Virus record (IMG/VR): IMGVR_UViG_3300042883_001171
Coordinates: 1 to 37,809 of that record
Length of the DNA stretch: 37,809 nt
From: a virus
Reading direction: 5' to 3' (one strand)
Part shown: one piece after another, positions 25,401 through 33,934 of the stretch
Numbering within the stretch: position 1 is the stretch's first letter
Layout: every line of letters starts with the position of its first letter
Notes under the pieces: generated by a model
What the model saw: only the letters and a program-made list of their open reading frames with translations
What the model was told of the DNA's origin: nothing
The model's database searches: none
Made by a program: the position numbers and the translations under genes

Positions 25401-27890
25401 ATGCCTCTTCTTGGAGCTAGAGCTACAGCCTCTAGGGGATATTTTGGTGGAGGGACCAAACCTGGTGCACCCATAATTACCAGCTCTACGCAGGGTGTTG
25501 CTTCGTTATCTATTGCTTTTACTGCTCCAGTTTTTAACGGCGGCCTTTTAATTAGCAAGTATGAATACGCTGTTTCGATAAACAACTCCACATGGACTAC
25601 GTTCGCTACTGCTGTTTCGGGAACTAACCCACCAACATCTCCGGTGACTATTTCTGGTTTAACAAACGGGCAGCCGTACTACGTAAAACTTAGAGCAGTC
25701 AACGGTCTAGGTTTTGGACCGGATTCAAACGTCTGGAGCACGACCACCACTCCAAGAACAACGCCCGATGCACCAACACTAACTTCTGTTACTCGTGGTT
25801 TTAGAAGACTCACTGCGGCATTTACGGCCCCAGCTTTTAACGGTGGAAGTGCAATAACAGACTATGAGTACTCAATAAACGGAGGTACGACATGGGCATC
25901 AATGGTGCAGGCAACAACTGCTGATTATCCGATTACTGGTCTCTCCGACTTTACGTCCTACGATGTGCGTGTGAGAGCCATGAACGTAGCTCCAGGCGGA
26001 GGAACGCGCAGCGCCTTAATAAACGCTTACACTGCTGGAATCCCAGGAACCGTAACTGGCGTTAGTGGAACATCCAACGCTAACGCAGCGTCCGTGGTTT
26101 CATGGACTGCGCCAGATGCAAACGGTGACGGGATAGATGACTACACGATTCAGTACTCAACTACTTCAGACTTTTCTTCTGATATAAATACTTTTGCCCA
26201 TACGGCATCCGCTGCTACTTCACAATCTATTCCACTCACAAACGGAACGACTTATTATTTTAGAGTTAAAGCAGTAAACGCAGTTGGTTCATCCCTTGAC
26301 TGGTCAGCTATTTCGGGAGGTGCAAGACCAGCAATTATTGCAGGAATACCAACTTCGATTACTCAAAGCTCAGGAAATGGCTCTTACACAATCGGATGGA
26401 CAGCCCCAACGGGCACTCCGCCATTCTCTTATGTTGTTCAAATAACCACCGCAAACGAGACCGCATGGGACACGGCAAAAGAAGTTACCGTAACGTCTCT
26501 TAGTAAAACCTTTACTGGCCTGTCTAACGGTTCTTCTTACCGAGCCAGAGTTTATGCTTACAACGCTGCGGGAGCAACTGCTCCGTATTGGGTTGAAAGC
26601 ACGGCGCAAACGCCATCCACGGTTCCTGACAACGTCGCAACTCCTACATCGTCTGCAGGAGATAGATTCTTTAAAATTGACTGGGTAGCACCAACAGGAA
26701 CTGGAACTGGTGGCTCACCAATAACAACGTATTGGGCTCAATATTCTACTGACAATGTCAATTGGGTAGGGACTGTGGATGTTGGAAACGTTCTTACCAA
26801 AACATGGACCAGCAATGGTACCACTTTCAAAAATGACGGAACAACTTATTATGGACGTGTTATAGCATTTAACGTCAGAGGCAATAGCGTTGCATGGTCG
26901 GCTGGGTCACCTGGAAGAGCGCCAGCAATGGTTATTCCAACAATGAACTGGGTTGATTCTTCAGCTACAAAATATTCAGACTGGAGCATGTCCTGGTCTG
27001 GAACAACTGGATATACGTACCAAACTCAGAAGTATTACACCTCATGGGCAGACTTCGGGGGCTCACAAAGCGGTTCTGGTGCAAAAACAAGCGACTCGTT
27101 TACTGTTGGGTATGGGGCGTCTGTTTATGGCAGAGTAAAAGTAACGGACCCTGATGGTGTTGTTGATTACACGAACCAAAGGTATGTTACCGCCGGAAGA
27201 GCTGCCGGTTCAGATACCGACACATATAGCTGGAATGACTGGGTGTACACAAACGGAACTGCTACCGGGAGTGTCATTGCTTCCAATCGGAGCTACGATA
27301 CTGAGGAACAGTTTAACGGAGAATCCTCCACAAATGTCTATCCCATTTCGTACCCTCACGTTTTTGATGACAACACCGACGGAACGCTTGGCTCCACCAA
27401 CGGTAACATAGTCTATGTTTATGCCGTAAGAATAAGAATGACCCGTGCCAACAGTGAGGTATTTGACCTCACAGCCAATACTCAAACTAACACAACTGGA
27501 AGAAAAGTTTTCTTCTATGGTCCTGGAAGTCTCGGGATGCGCCTCTGGAAACAGACCGATGGTACACCAGTGGGCCAAAGCTGGGGAACCCCAGACCAAA
27601 CAGTCAACTCCTTCTGGACCGGAACGGCCCAAAAGGAGCACACATGGAATGTCGACAATACCGTTACCGGTAACGTACTTGTTAATGGCGTGCGCTGTTT
27701 GCGAGCTCCCGGTAATGAATGGTTTATATCCGGGAGCAATGCCGCTGGAACTGTATACTCCACCAACTGGGGTACCGTTGTGAGCGGTGCAGCAACAACC
27801 GTAGCGCTCACCGTGTATTATTTCCGTGCCACCAGGACATTCACTACATACGCCAATGATTACGGCGCAACAAATTCAACCTATGGCTGA
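25401..27890 (+). CDS. Fibre protein with five fibronectin type III domains
   Basis: 829 residues, 2 nt after the previous gene. Five FN3 domains can be traced at about 20-118, 120-212, 214-309, 315-402 and 405-508, each with a W/F-x-AP start ('itW.aP'), a tyrosine corner near 'YY.rv.A.N..G' and a Ser/Thr/Pro linker. The C-terminal 320 residues are a different, Trp/Tyr/Asn-rich region (YSDWSMSWSGTTGYTYQTQK and later segments) with no recognised family, likely the receptor-binding end. FN3 arrays in phage tail proteins are thought to bind carbohydrate or hold the surface loosely. Confidence 0.85.
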   Translation: MPLLGARATASRGYFGGGTKPGAPIITSSTQGVASLSIAFTAPVFNGGLLISKYEYAVSINNSTWTTFATAVSGTNPPTSPVTISGLTNGQPYYVKLRAVNGLGFGPDSNVWSTTTTPRTTPDAPTLTSVTRGFRRLTAAFTAPAFNGGSAITDYEYSINGGTTWASMVQATTADYPITGLSDFTSYDVRVRAMNVAPGGGTRSALINAYTAGIPGTVTGVSGTSNANAASVVSWTAPDANGDGIDDYTIQYSTTSDFSSDINTFAHTASAATSQSIPLTNGTTYYFRVKAVNAVGSSLDWSAISGGARPAIIAGIPTSITQSSGNGSYTIGWTAPTGTPPFSYVVQITTANETAWDTAKEVTVTSLSKTFTGLSNGSSYRARVYAYNAAGATAPYWVESTAQTPSTVPDNVATPTSSAGDRFFKIDWVAPTGTGTGGSPITTYWAQYSTDNVNWVGTVDVGNVLTKTWTSNGTTFKNDGTTYYGRVIAFNVRGNSVAWSAGSPGRAPAMVIPTMNWVDSSATKYSDWSMSWSGTTGYTYQTQKYYTSWADFGGSQSGSGAKTSDSFTVGYGASVYGRVKVTDPDGVVDYTNQRYVTAGRAAGSDTDTYSWNDWVYTNGTATGSVIASNRSYDTEEQFNGESSTNVYPISYPHVFDDNTDGTLGSTNGNIVYVYAVRIRMTRANSEVFDLTANTQTNTTGRKVFFYGPGSLGMRLWKQTDGTPVGQSWGTPDQTVNSFWTGTAQKEHTWNVDNTVTGNVLVNGVRCLRAPGNEWFISGSNAAGTVYSTNWGTVVSGAATTVALTVYYFRATRTFTTYANDYGATNSTYG

Positions 27891-27902
27891 TAATGTTTTG
27901 TC

Positions 27903-28121
27903 ATGCGTGAACAAATAGGCAAAAACCAAAAATCTAGTCCTACTGACTTTTTAAAATCAGATACAGAATTTGCGCCGACTGCACTTCAACGCGAGCGTTA
28001 CTCAATCTGCAAGGAATGCCCAGAACTTACGAAAGTTACAAAGCAATGCAAGCAATGTGGTTGTTTTATGAACTTAAAAGTGAAGCTTGGTCATGCAGTC
28101 TGCCCACTAGGTAAGTGGTGA
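27903..28121 (+). CDS. Small zinc-ribbon protein
   Basis: 72 residues. Six cysteines (C36, C39, C49, C52, C54, C67) in the order CKEC...CKQCGC...CP suggest a treble-clef or zinc-ribbon site; SICKECPELTKVTKQCKQCG and KLGHAVCPLGKW are close to small Zn-binding proteins that I recognise in many phages close to tail genes (the DUF6171-like type). Function unknown. Its last 15 nt overlap the convergent glycosyltransferase gene. Confidence 0.75.
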   Translation: MREQIGKNQKSSPTDFLKSDTEFAPTALQRERYSICKECPELTKVTKQCKQCGCFMNLKVKLGHAVCPLGKW

Positions 28122-29177
28122 TTTCAGCTCGTAGAAACCTTTGCCCCACAAAGTCATAAGGCGAGTGAAGTACTTTTCATAGAGAAGCGCATTTGTTTCC
28201 AAGCCGAACCTATCGACCGCATACTCACGAATGGCCTTGCGGTCCAAGCTCGGTGCCGCAACTGCTGCGTCAATGAATTCCTGCAATGTCCTGCAGCGAA
28301 AGCCGTTGACCCCATGAACTACGTTTTCGGGAAAAGCGCCCCAATCGGTTGTGATAACCGGAGTGCCACAGGCCATCGCCTCAGCCACAACTAAACCAAA
28401 AGGCTCGGTGTAAATAGTTGGCACAAATGAGGCAATTGCCCCACCCATGAGCCTTGCTCGCTCTTCGGTTCCAACCACCCCAACATACTCTCCGTAAGCA
28501 GGCGGAGTTCCCTGTCCAGCGACCACCAGACGCTTCCCAAGGGCCTTACAGACGTCTGCGGCTATCTGATAGCCCTTTCGCTCTATAAGGCGTCCTATGA
28601 ACAAATAGTAGTCATCTGGGGTTTCCCTGAATGGGAAGTCATTGATGTCCACATGGCCCGGAATTACGTCGTCATAGAACTGCCCGTCTACGTCATGTGG
28701 GTTGGTGACCGCTGCTCCGTAGCAGACATGCATCCATGCGTAGGACTCAAAAACCTTGTATTTGGCAAAGATGCCACCATAGCCAACCTCAAACTCCACG
28801 GTCATATTGTTGGGAAAGGCGTCGGCTACTCCCTTGTGTGCCAGCCCGCCAATAACGCAAATAAAGTCTTTTGGTTGGATTCTTTTACCTATCTCGGCAA
28901 TGATGTTCTTATTCATATTCTGCCAATGGGGCAAGGAATAGTCAAAAGAGGCGAGAGTGTAGTGGTTCCCGTTTAAGGACTGAAGACGCTCTTCTTCGGT
29001 GATGCACATAACGTGCTCAGTGCAGGGGGCTTCATTAAACTCCCCGCTGTACAAGAAAACTTCATGACTCAAAGACGTCATCATTATTGCAAACTTACGG
29101 ACATTCTCCGTAAACGCACATGACGTAAATTCTTTTGTCGTATTTGTGTGGGGGAGGCTAATTAGGTGAAATCTCAT
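28107..29177 (-). CDS. GT4-family glycosyltransferase
   Basis: 356 residues, GAGGTC before the ATG. A GT-B fold retaining glycosyltransferase: the C-terminal domain starts near YLFIGRLIERKGYQIAADV (191-209) and contains the GT4 E-x7-E motif as EPFGLVVAEAMACGTPVITT (E258, E266), followed by GAFPENV. The N-terminal acceptor domain is less conserved. It transfers a sugar from a nucleotide sugar to an unknown acceptor. No membrane segment. It is the last gene of the minus-strand enzyme island (28107-33908) and converges with the zinc-ribbon gene. Acceptor candidates are phage fibre proteins or host surface polymers; phage DNA is less likely because no base-modification synthesis gene is nearby. 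Confidence 0.85.
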   Translation of the reverse strand: MRFHLISLPHTNTTKEFTSCAFTENVRKFAIMMTSLSHEVFLYSGEFNEAPCTEHVMCITEEERLQSLNGNHYTLASFDYSLPHWQNMNKNIIAEIGKRIQPKDFICVIGGLAHKGVADAFPNNMTVEFEVGYGGIFAKYKVFESYAWMHVCYGAAVTNPHDVDGQFYDDVIPGHVDINDFPFRETPDDYYLFIGRLIERKGYQIAADVCKALGKRLVVAGQGTPPAYGEYVGVVGTEERARLMGGAIASFVPTIYTEPFGLVVAEAMACGTPVITTDWGAFPENVVHGVNGFRCRTLQEFIDAAVAAPSLDRKAIREYAVDRFGLETNALLYEKYFTRLMTLWGKGFYELKSPLT

Positions 29178-29202
29178 TTATGACCTCGATTAAACATTTC
29201 TA

Positions 29203-29889
29203 TCACGGCATTAGAACTGATGATTTGAAATGCCCGACTTTAACCGCAGTGTCAACAACCGCATCAAAACCTGCATCTTTGGCTCTTTTAAACATTGCCG
29301 TATCTTCTGAAGTGACTATTCTCTTCATTACCCTTCCGTCGCTCGTTATGGTTTCTTCTTCTGCGTCGGCAAAATATGGGTTGTGGATGTTCTCGAAGAC
29401 GCCCTGCTTGAAGCATACAAACCCAAAGCCGGCAGCATCTATGTTTACGTACTTTACGCTGGTGTTAAAATCTTCCATCTTTGCAAACCTGTAATCAAAT
29501 ATTGAGGCTTCCGAATCGTTGGCTGTTTCTTCCAAAATCTGCTGAGGGCTCTTCTTCACGACAACAGACAGGCTTCCGTCGCCCCTAATTACATAAATTC
29601 CACTAGTAATCGTGTGTGGAGATTCAATAAGCGAACAAAAATCAGACACAGACCATTCGATGTCGCTATCTATCCAGAACATGTGGGTGTAGTCAGGGTG
29701 CTCAGTGAGGGCGCGAAATGCCAACTTGTCACGCAGTTGACCAACATGGGCTCCGCTTTCGTGAAGAAAGCTTAGTTCTATATTGTTTTGCGAACAGTAT
29801 TTAACCGTGTCAAAAAAAGACCTTACATAACATGGGGAAAATTCTCGGGCAGGAGTGACGATAACGACATTCCTATTGCTCTGAATCAT
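29203..29889 (-). CDS. GT-A-like glycosyltransferase
   Basis: 228 residues. The N-terminus VVIVTPAREFSPCYVRSFFDTV and the metal-binding FWIDSDIEWS (D74-S-D76) are those of small GT-A-like transferases found in phages ('mfWiDsDi.w'). SGIYVIRG and ITSEDTAMFKRAKDAGFDAVVDTAVKVGHF complete the pattern, with a likely catalytic E-D and a distal His. It would use a nucleotide sugar and a divalent metal. Its start overlaps the end of the oxygenase gene by 17 nt, so the two are made together. Confidence 0.75.
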   Translation of the reverse strand: MIQSNRNVVIVTPAREFSPCYVRSFFDTVKYCSQNNIELSFLHESGAHVGQLRDKLAFRALTEHPDYTHMFWIDSDIEWSVSDFCSLIESPHTITSGIYVIRGDGSLSVVVKKSPQQILEETANDSEASIFDYRFAKMEDFNTSVKYVNIDAAGFGFVCFKQGVFENIHNPYFADAEEETITSDGRVMKRIVTSEDTAMFKRAKDAGFDAVVDTAVKVGHFKSSVLMP

Positions 29890-30658
29890 CTGTCAAATCT
29901 TTGCTTTGGGCTTCCGTCCATGTGAACTCGGTTTTTGGTTCCTCAAACACTTCGTGGTTAATAGTATTTACTGGCGTGTCGTCAGTATTTTCCTCAAAGT
30001 CCAAACTCGTCGTGACAAAACAGCTAATTATCCACTTGTCCGAAGAATAAGGGACCAATCCCATGTGTGGGTGAGTCCAACTTGTAGGAAACAAAACAAT
30101 TTTACCGATTTCCGCATCGACAGAACAATCATGAATTCTAAAACTTGTCCCCCCGCCATCGGTAACGGTATTTAGGTAGACGACGACAGCTAAAACTCTT
30201 GTGTGGTTTTTGCCGTTTTCGTCCGGCCTTGGATAGTCCCATGGTAAACCGTCGACATGCTCTCTATAGAAACCGTCATTTTTAAAGTACCTCTGAATTC
30301 TTAATCCAGTAATGTCCAGATTCGGGACAGACCAGAATTGTGGAAACATTTGGATGTAATCATTTATGCACGACCATATGCGCGCATAGAGGTACTCACT
30401 GACTGCCGCATACTGGTGGTAATACTTGGTGGAATCAACCGTGTATATATTTGGGTCCATCAACCCAGTGTCCATACAGCGTTTAATGCCTGTATTCACG
30501 CCACCTATAGTCGGCCCCTGAGTAAAAAAGCCAACGTTTAAAAAATCTTCCAAAAGGTTAGACACTAAAGATTCACATCTTTCTGCATCTAGAGCCTCCT
30601 TGTATTCGGCTATATATGAATATTTTCCAAGAGGAAAAGATGCTTTGGTTAATCCCAT
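29873..30658 (-). CDS. 2-oxoglutarate/Fe(II) oxygenase, prolyl-4-hydroxylase-like (1)
   Basis: 261 residues from ATG 30658, which has AAAGGA upstream; the frame is open further up but inside the neighbour. The jelly-roll motif is complete: H134-x-D136 in FYREHVDGLPW, a distal His at 196/198 in SWTHPHMG, and K208 in SDKWIISCFV for 2-oxoglutarate, as in prolyl 4-hydroxylases. It hydroxylates a substrate using O2 and 2-oxoglutarate. The C-terminal ~45 residues are acidic and extra. Its start overlaps the end of the DUF6065-like gene by 10 nt. Substrate unknown; see the fibre-modification hypothesis. Confidence 0.85.
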   Translation of the reverse strand: MGLTKASFPLGKYSYIAEYKEALDAERCESLVSNLLEDFLNVGFFTQGPTIGGVNTGIKRCMDTGLMDPNIYTVDSTKYYHQYAAVSEYLYARIWSCINDYIQMFPQFWSVPNLDITGLRIQRYFKNDGFYREHVDGLPWDYPRPDENGKNHTRVLAVVVYLNTVTDGGGTSFRIHDCSVDAEIGKIVLFPTSWTHPHMGLVPYSSDKWIISCFVTTSLDFEENTDDTPVNTINHEVFEEPKTEFTWTEAQSKDLTDDSEQ

Positions 30659-31428
30659 TTGCGTTGTTCCTTTCTGTATTTGCCCCTGCGCCAACTAGGG
30701 AGAAGAGGAATTGGTCCACCAAAACCTCTTTCGTAAATAAGCTTAAATACGTTCTCGTCACCAACGTGCATTTTTGAAACATTATCAGAACGTTTAAAAA
30801 AAGTCATTTGGGCAATAGGGGTCCCCTGAGGAATGTAGAACTCTTTGTCCGTCAACACGTTTAAAATTATATTGACCGTATGGTAATAATCCGTGTTTAT
30901 TACTCCCGGGATTACGTCAAACTCGGGCCTTGGATTAAGAAGCGAACCAGTCAGAATGCTTGAATATCCTTTTGGCGTCATAAAGCAAAACGGATTCCCA
31001 AGCTTTATGTATTGCCCTTCGCCAACAGATGGGTTTCTTCTTTCCGTAAACGGACAGTCCCCTGTTTGTTTTCTTTCAAAATGCTGTATTGAGCCCATAA
31101 TTTTTATGTTTTTTCTGTCGACATTAAACTCAGACTGAATGTCAATACCATTGGGATGAGGCCTTACTCGTAGGTCGGCCCACAATGGGATGGTCACACC
31201 GTTATGCATCAGGTCTTGTCCGCCAGGGCAATACCTATAACCGTCCTCTAGAGGGGTTTTGGTCGTCCAGTCGTCTTTGGAGAACTTGTTCATGTAGGGC
31301 ATAATATCTTCATCGCCTAACAACCTATTGTCTTCTGCGGTTATTAATATTTCCCCTGGCTTCAACTTGGGTAACTGGTTTACCCTGGATACGCCATCTA
31401 GATAAACAACATTTTTAGAAGATTTCAT
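30649..31428 (-). CDS. DUF6065-like protein of unknown function
   Basis: 259 residues from ATG 31428 (an in-frame TTG at 31446 is less likely), overlapping the halogenase gene by 14 nt. It begins KSSKNVVYLDGVSRVN and has LEDGYRYCPGGQDLMHNG (RYCPGG, 'yRClP' type), PLWADLRVRP, CFMTPKGYSSILTGSLLNP and IPQGTPIAQMTFFKR. The order 'TPpGy...l.Gp.n', an acidic/aromatic middle and 'f..G.Pi.q..f' recalls the DUF6065 family, which I associate with oxygenase/halogenase neighbourhoods, but the similarity is remote. No catalytic motif is evident. A binding or chaperone role for the shared substrate is possible. Confidence 0.5.
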   Translation of the reverse strand: MKSSKNVVYLDGVSRVNQLPKLKPGEILITAEDNRLLGDEDIMPYMNKFSKDDWTTKTPLEDGYRYCPGGQDLMHNGVTIPLWADLRVRPHPNGIDIQSEFNVDRKNIKIMGSIQHFERKQTGDCPFTERRNPSVGEGQYIKLGNPFCFMTPKGYSSILTGSLLNPRPEFDVIPGVINTDYYHTVNIILNVLTDKEFYIPQGTPIAQMTFFKRSDNVSKMHVGDENVFKLIYERGFGGPIPLLPSWRRGKYRKEQRKWD

Positions 31429-32851
31429 GGTGGTATACGGTTTCAAGGTTCATGTTTGATTGTCTTATTTCGGAGAGACTAGATGAAGCATAGTGCCGAT
31501 TCTGATAATAATCAAGAGACCGAGAACATGATTCCTTTGTTATCAAACCCTGCCCTTGCGCCACATGCCAGAAGTGCGCTATCTGAAAAAGTTCATATCC
31601 ACTCTGAGGGACGTCATTGGTGGAAGGGGGCCTTTCTGACCACAACTCTAAGAGCTCGGAAAGCAAAGGGGACCTTGGGGCACTTGCTGCGTCTTTCCAG
31701 AAACTGGTATCCCTTCTGTCCGATATGTAATGCATGCTCACCATGGCTATGAGGTTCTCGTGAAAACTTTCCATAATCGAATTGTACTTTCGGGAAAGAG
31801 ACGTAGAGCCGGGTTTGAAAAATGGAATAAAACTAGATAGCGCCTTAGCCTGCTGAATTGCCGTAGAAATACTCGTAGCCTCAAGTGGCTCCATAAAAGA
31901 ACTGCTCAACCCAATGGCAACACAGTTGTTTACCCACTGCTTACTGGTGTACCCAGGATTAAACTTTATAACTCTTGGCTTATCGAGAACATGACCAGTG
32001 ACTTGTTCTATCTCTTTTATTGCTTGCTCTTCGTCTAGATGACCAGATGAGAAGACGTAACCATTCCCACGTCTTTCCTGGGTAGGAATCTCCCACATCC
32101 AACCAGACGACATGGCGATAGCCCTGGTGTACTGCCTTATCAGACCGTTCGGGTCAGGTTTTGTCGGGAAAGGTATAGCCGTATCCGTAAGTAAATATCG
32201 TGATGCATCCACCCATTTGGCTTCGTCAAAATTCTTAATTAGGAACTTTGAAAACCCCGAAGCGTCTATCCAGAAATCAGAATAATATGTTTCTGAATTT
32301 GACGCAACCGACTGTATGTACCCGGTTTCATCAATCAAAGAAGAGACTAAGTCATCTATGAAAATCTTTATATTTTTCCTGGAACAAATTTTTTGAAGAT
32401 AATGATTCAGCTTAAATGTGTCAAAATGATATTGATTTGTGTTTCTATGGATATGTTCTGATTTGACTACTTTTGTTTCAATAAACCCAGGATGAGTTAT
32501 TGTGTTGGTGAGCAGCTTGCCTTGCTCATGAATGTATTCATACAGAGGTATGTTTTCATTTTTAATAAAATAACCACTAATACTGTGAAAATAATCAGGA
32601 GTGTGATTGGTCCATTTCTCAAACCGAATACCAAGTTTGTGCGTAGCGGCAGTTTCCCTGACCATCTCATCAATGTCTATTCCTGCTATTTCAACAAAGC
32701 TATGCCAATGCTCCGTACTACCTTCGCCAACTCCAATTATGCCAATAGTTTTTGACTCAATAATTGAAACGTCAAGCAAGGGAAGCTTGCTTTTTAGAAC
32801 TATCGCCGCAACAAGACCAGCAGTCCCTGCCCCTACAACCATAACCTTCAT
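31415..32851 (-). CDS. Flavin-dependent halogenase (tryptophan halogenase type)
   Basis: 478 residues, AGG before the ATG. N-terminal FAD-binding GxGxxG is VVGAGTAGLVAA; GVGEGSTEHW (41-50) matches the conserved 'GvGE.t.p' of PrnA-type halogenases; the catalytic Lys is probably K72 in THKLGIRFEKW. W251-x-W253-x-I255-P256 (GWMWEIP) is the WxWxIP motif that separates halogenases from monooxygenases, and E324 in FMEPLEATSI corresponds to the catalytic Glu. All active-site elements appear present. It would form HOCl (or HOBr/HOI) from FADH2, O2 and halide and halogenate an electron-rich group. No flavin reductase is seen in the window, so FADH2 must come from the host. Phage halogenases are rare; VirX1 of a marine cyanophage is a known example. 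Confidence 0.88.
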   Translation of the reverse strand: MKVMVVGAGTAGLVAAIVLKSKLPLLDVSIIESKTIGIIGVGEGSTEHWHSFVEIAGIDIDEMVRETAATHKLGIRFEKWTNHTPDYFHSISGYFIKNENIPLYEYIHEQGKLLTNTITHPGFIETKVVKSEHIHRNTNQYHFDTFKLNHYLQKICSRKNIKIFIDDLVSSLIDETGYIQSVASNSETYYSDFWIDASGFSKFLIKNFDEAKWVDASRYLLTDTAIPFPTKPDPNGLIRQYTRAIAMSSGWMWEIPTQERRGNGYVFSSGHLDEEQAIKEIEQVTGHVLDKPRVIKFNPGYTSKQWVNNCVAIGLSSSFMEPLEATSISTAIQQAKALSSFIPFFKPGSTSLSRKYNSIMESFHENLIAMVSMHYISDRRDTSFWKDAASAPRSPLLSELLELWSERPPSTNDVPQSGYELFQIAHFWHVAQGQGLITKESCSRSLDYYQNRHYASSSLSEIRQSNMNLETVYHHEIF

Positions 32852-32854
32852 GAG

Positions 32855-33481
32855 CTACCTAAGCCATGTTACGAAGGCATACTTGATGCCAAAATTGTTT
32901 TCCTCTACGGGGTGAGCTGTATGTCTATACAAATAGTTTGACGGAAACAAAACCATAGAACCAGCAGAGGGAGAAACCTTTATGCCGAAATAATCAAACT
33001 CCAATTCGCCTCCGTTGAAGTCGTCATTAAACCACCCGACACAGCTAAGAATGCGACCATTTTCCGAGCCGTAATCACAATGAGAACTGTATTCTCCACC
33101 GCTTGGGTATTTTAATACTCTGTATCCTTCGTCGGTAGACAGCTCAAGGCTGTACTTATCACGATAATGATAAACCGCTGCGTCTATGTTCTTGAATATT
33201 TTTTTCCAGAGTACTGCTGCCGGTTTCATTCTTGGAATATTTTCTATTTTGTTAGCTTGCAGGGGGTTCAACTCCATTTGTACAGACATTCTGTACGATG
33301 AAATTTTACCGTTGTCAGTTTCTGAATTTTCCCACATCAAGTATGGCCAGTCTTCTTTTGACTCAGATTCAATAAGTTCTATGATGTTTTCAGGTGAAAA
33401 TATGTTTTTGTACATAATTACGCCAGGGGCCAACTCTACTATTTCTGAGCTTTCTATAATTTCGTTAACAGACATCATCAT
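32855..33481 (-). CDS. 2-oxoglutarate/Fe(II) oxygenase, prolyl-4-hydroxylase-like (2)
   Basis: 208 residues. Three consecutive Met codons make the exact start ambiguous by one or two residues. Complete active site: H134-x-D136 in YSSHCDYGSE, distal H190 in YRHTAHPVEE and K200 in GIKYAFVTW, with GGELEFDYFGIKVSP as the typical core strand pair. It is only distantly like the first oxygenase (29873), so it is not a recent duplication. It lies 3 nt from the halogenase, so the two are co-translated. AT-richer than the tail genes by eye, hinting at separate acquisition. Substrate unknown. Confidence 0.85.
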   Translation of the reverse strand: MMMSVNEIIESSEIVELAPGVIMYKNIFSPENIIELIESESKEDWPYLMWENSETDNGKISSYRMSVQMELNPLQANKIENIPRMKPAAVLWKKIFKNIDAAVYHYRDKYSLELSTDEGYRVLKYPSGGEYSSHCDYGSENGRILSCVGWFNDDFNGGELEFDYFGIKVSPSAGSMVLFPSNYLYRHTAHPVEENNFGIKYAFVTWLR

Positions 33482-33908
33482 TTACCGTAAAATCAAAAGT
33501 GTGAATAATCTTATCTTTATACCAAACGCAAATAGCACAATCTCCCGGCGCACCAAAATTAAGCCCAAAATGAATAGAATGCCTATTTATTTTTTTTACA
33601 TCTAGAAATCTGTGCCCATTTGGCTCTCCCACAATGTAGAGAAAAAGACTAATTTTTACATCATCATCAAATACGAGAAATTCGTTTTTGTAATCAATCC
33701 GAATTAATTGATTTACCTTGACAGGAGAATGAGAAAACTTTATTGAATGCTCTGTTGGGATAGAAATCGGACGAGGGGTGTCTCTGTCAAAAATCAAATC
33801 TTTGGTTCTCTCGTTGTCGCCGATAAGTATGGGGGCGACGTGGAGTCTAGATAATTCCTCTGCTGTGGGAAGCATTTCTTCTGTTGGACAAAAAATTACT
33901 GTATCCAT
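33465..33908 (-). CDS. Unknown beta-rich protein in the enzyme island
   Basis: 147 residues from ATG 33908; no good ribosome-binding site is visible, and an in-frame TTG lies four codons upstream. The sequence is mixed and beta-rich: an N-terminal MDTVIFCPTEEMLPTAEELS, then VNQLIRIDYKNEFLVF, ISLFLYIVGEPNGHRF and IHFGLNFGAPGDCAICVWY. No family recognised. It overlaps the second oxygenase by 17 nt. It could be a substrate or binding partner. Confidence 0.55.
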   Translation of the reverse strand: MDTVIFCPTEEMLPTAEELSRLHVAPILIGDNERTKDLIFDRDTPRPISIPTEHSIKFSHSPVKVNQLIRIDYKNEFLVFDDDVKISLFLYIVGEPNGHRFLDVKKINRHSIHFGLNFGAPGDCAICVWYKDKIIHTFDFTVNDDVC

Positions 33909-33934
33909 AAATAGACACAATAGCAGTTAATTCT

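Noticed and set aside
28107-29889. Glycosyltransferases as DNA-base glucosylating enzymes
   Set aside because: No modified-base synthesis genes (such as dCMP hydroxymethylase) are in the window; the linkage to fibres and oxygenases points elsewhere, though it is not excluded.
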